Assembly: GCA_012841845.1 (NCBI GenBank)
Contig: DUTZ01000284.1
Span: forward strand, 1-7,271
Length of the DNA: 7,271 nt
Direction: 5' to 3'
Source of the DNA: Actinomycetales bacterium
GTDB taxonomy: Bacteria; Actinomycetota; Actinomycetes; Mycobacteriales; Mycobacteriaceae
The position numbers and the translations under genes are program-made. The notes beneath the pieces were generated by a model that did no database searches, was not told the DNA's origin, and saw only the letters and a list, made by a program, of their open reading frames with translations. Below, piece by piece: positions 6,925-7,271 of the stretch. Every line of letters starts with the position of its first letter. Within the stretch, counting starts at the first letter, position 1.

Positions 6925-7271
6925 GGGGTCTCCTCCAGGAGGGATTCGGGGATGTCGACGACGCGGGAGCGCAGCCACTCGGCCAGGCCCTTGGCCTGCG
7001 GGTCCCAGCGGTAGCCATGGGCGACGCCCTTGCCGAGCAGGCCGTCCACGACGAAGTTGATCGCCCGCATGCGGGGCAGTTCGTACCGCTCGATCGGCAG
7101 CTCGGCGGTCTCGGGCAGGAGCCGGCGCAGCGCCTCGACGGTGAGCGTCTCGCGCATCCAGCGGTACGCCTCGTCGCTCTGCGCCCACAGGCCGATGTTG
7201 GCGGTGCCGCCCTTGTCGCCCGAGCGCGCGCCGAGGACGGTCCCGAGCGGCTCGCGGCGCGAAGGCCCGCC
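6921..7271 (-). CDS. AtuA-family (DUF1446) acyclic terpene utilisation-like protein, C-terminal part, cut by window edge
   Basis: The last 116 residues of a larger protein are visible, open to the right edge with no start in the window. The fragment has the C-terminal AtuA-type (ferredoxin-like) domain: ARSGDKGGTANIGLWA (visible residues 15-30), then LTVEALRRLLPE, YELPRMRAINFVV, and WDPQAKGLAEWLRSRVVDIPESLL near the end in two adjacent blocks. From memory of the family, these proteins are near 560-600 residues, with a DUF1446 domain ahead of this part, so about 450 residues should lie outside the window. The biochemical activity of the family is not established; the name comes from genes needed for citronellol/geraniol use in Pseudomonas. 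The stop overlaps the next gene's GTG (GTGA), so the two are probably co-translated. It corresponds in position to M. tuberculosis Rv0976c. The domain call is confident; the function is not. Confidence 0.88.
   Translation of the reverse strand, partial: GGPSRREPLGTVLGARSGDKGGTANIGLWAQSDEAYRWMRETLTVEALRRLLPETAELPIERYELPRMRAINFVVDGLLGKGVAHGYRWDPQAKGLAEWLRSRVVDIPESLLEETP
6930..6936 (-). promoter_or_regulatory. Strong ribosome binding site deciding the GTG start of the first dehydrogenase
   Basis: Read on the minus strand this is GGAGGAG, five bases before GTG 6924. It lies inside the last codons of the AtuA-like gene. It supports a GTG start that overlaps the upstream stop and argues against longer starts. 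Confidence 0.75.

Larger units (their letters stand above)
99..7271 (-). other. Single operon for acyl-CoA dehydrogenation, biotin-dependent carboxylation and hydration
   Basis: Six minus-strand genes follow each other with junctions of -4, -4, +11, +5 and +13 bases, leaving no room for internal promoters or terminators outside coding sequence. All parts of a carboxylating branched-chain acyl-CoA degradation route are present except a terminal lyase. No regulator, operator or promoter is visible, so control must come from upstream of the right edge. No hairpin with a U-run follows the last gene within the window. Confidence 0.85.

Noticed and set aside
5962..7014. 350-codon plus-strand open frame opposite the first dehydrogenase
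   Set aside because: Antisense shadow of a complete acyl-CoA dehydrogenase with biased low-complexity translation.
5746..7188. Longer version of the first dehydrogenase starting at 7188
   Set aside because: The extra 88 residues are an Arg/Ala/Pro-rich out-of-frame reading of the AtuA-like gene; the GTG at 6924 with GGAGGAG is the true start.
99..7271. Simple assignment as the leucine (Liu) degradation operon
   Set aside because: The AtuA-type gene, the divergent carboxyltransferase pocket segment and the lack of a visible HMG-CoA lyase argue against naming it liu; the gene order fits the accA2/accD2 block better than accA1/accD1.

Overview
The window is very GC-rich (about 70% by eye), and nearly all codons in the real frames end in G or C. 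Protein sequences and gene order point to an actinobacterium, most likely of the mycolic-acid group (Mycobacteriales: Dietzia, Gordonia, Rhodococcus, Nocardia or relatives). I cannot fix the genus from this sequence. No mobile element, CRISPR array, RNA gene or sharp composition change was seen.

Layout: six co-directional genes on the minus strand fill positions 99 to 7271 and read from right to left. They are the C-terminal part of an AtuA/DUF1446-family protein (6921-7271, cut by the window edge), an acyl-CoA dehydrogenase (5746-6924), an acyl-CoA carboxylase carboxyltransferase beta subunit (4151-5749), a biotin carboxylase/biotin carrier alpha subunit (2085-4139), a second acyl-CoA dehydrogenase (895-2079) and an enoyl-CoA hydratase (99-881). 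Junctions are a 4-base overlap (GTGA), a 4-base overlap (ATGA), then gaps of 11, 5 and 13 bases, so this is one tightly coupled operon. Its promoter must lie upstream, beyond the right edge. At the far left a short open frame on the plus strand (ending at 95) may be the 3' end of a convergent gene.

From memory, the order matches the poorly characterised Mycobacterium tuberculosis block Rv0976c-fadE13-accD2-accA2-fadE12-echA7 (Rv0976c to Rv0971c), and the protein lengths are close. The same logic occurs in the Pseudomonas acyclic terpene (Atu) and leucine (Liu) pathways. A dehydrogenase makes an alpha,beta-unsaturated CoA ester, a biotin enzyme carboxylates the gamma (methyl) carbon of a 3-methyl-branched enoyl-CoA, and a hydratase adds water across the double bond. 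The AtuA-type protein suggests a substrate of the citronellyl/geranyl or other methyl-branched type rather than plain leucine, but this is inference. No lyase (HMG-CoA lyase type), CoA ligase, thiolase or regulator is visible here.

The most interesting points are the linked but functionally unassigned carboxylase and AtuA set, two divergent dehydrogenases whose predicted catalytic Glu sits at the isovaleryl-CoA-dehydrogenase position, and a hydratase lacking one of the two classical catalytic glutamates.
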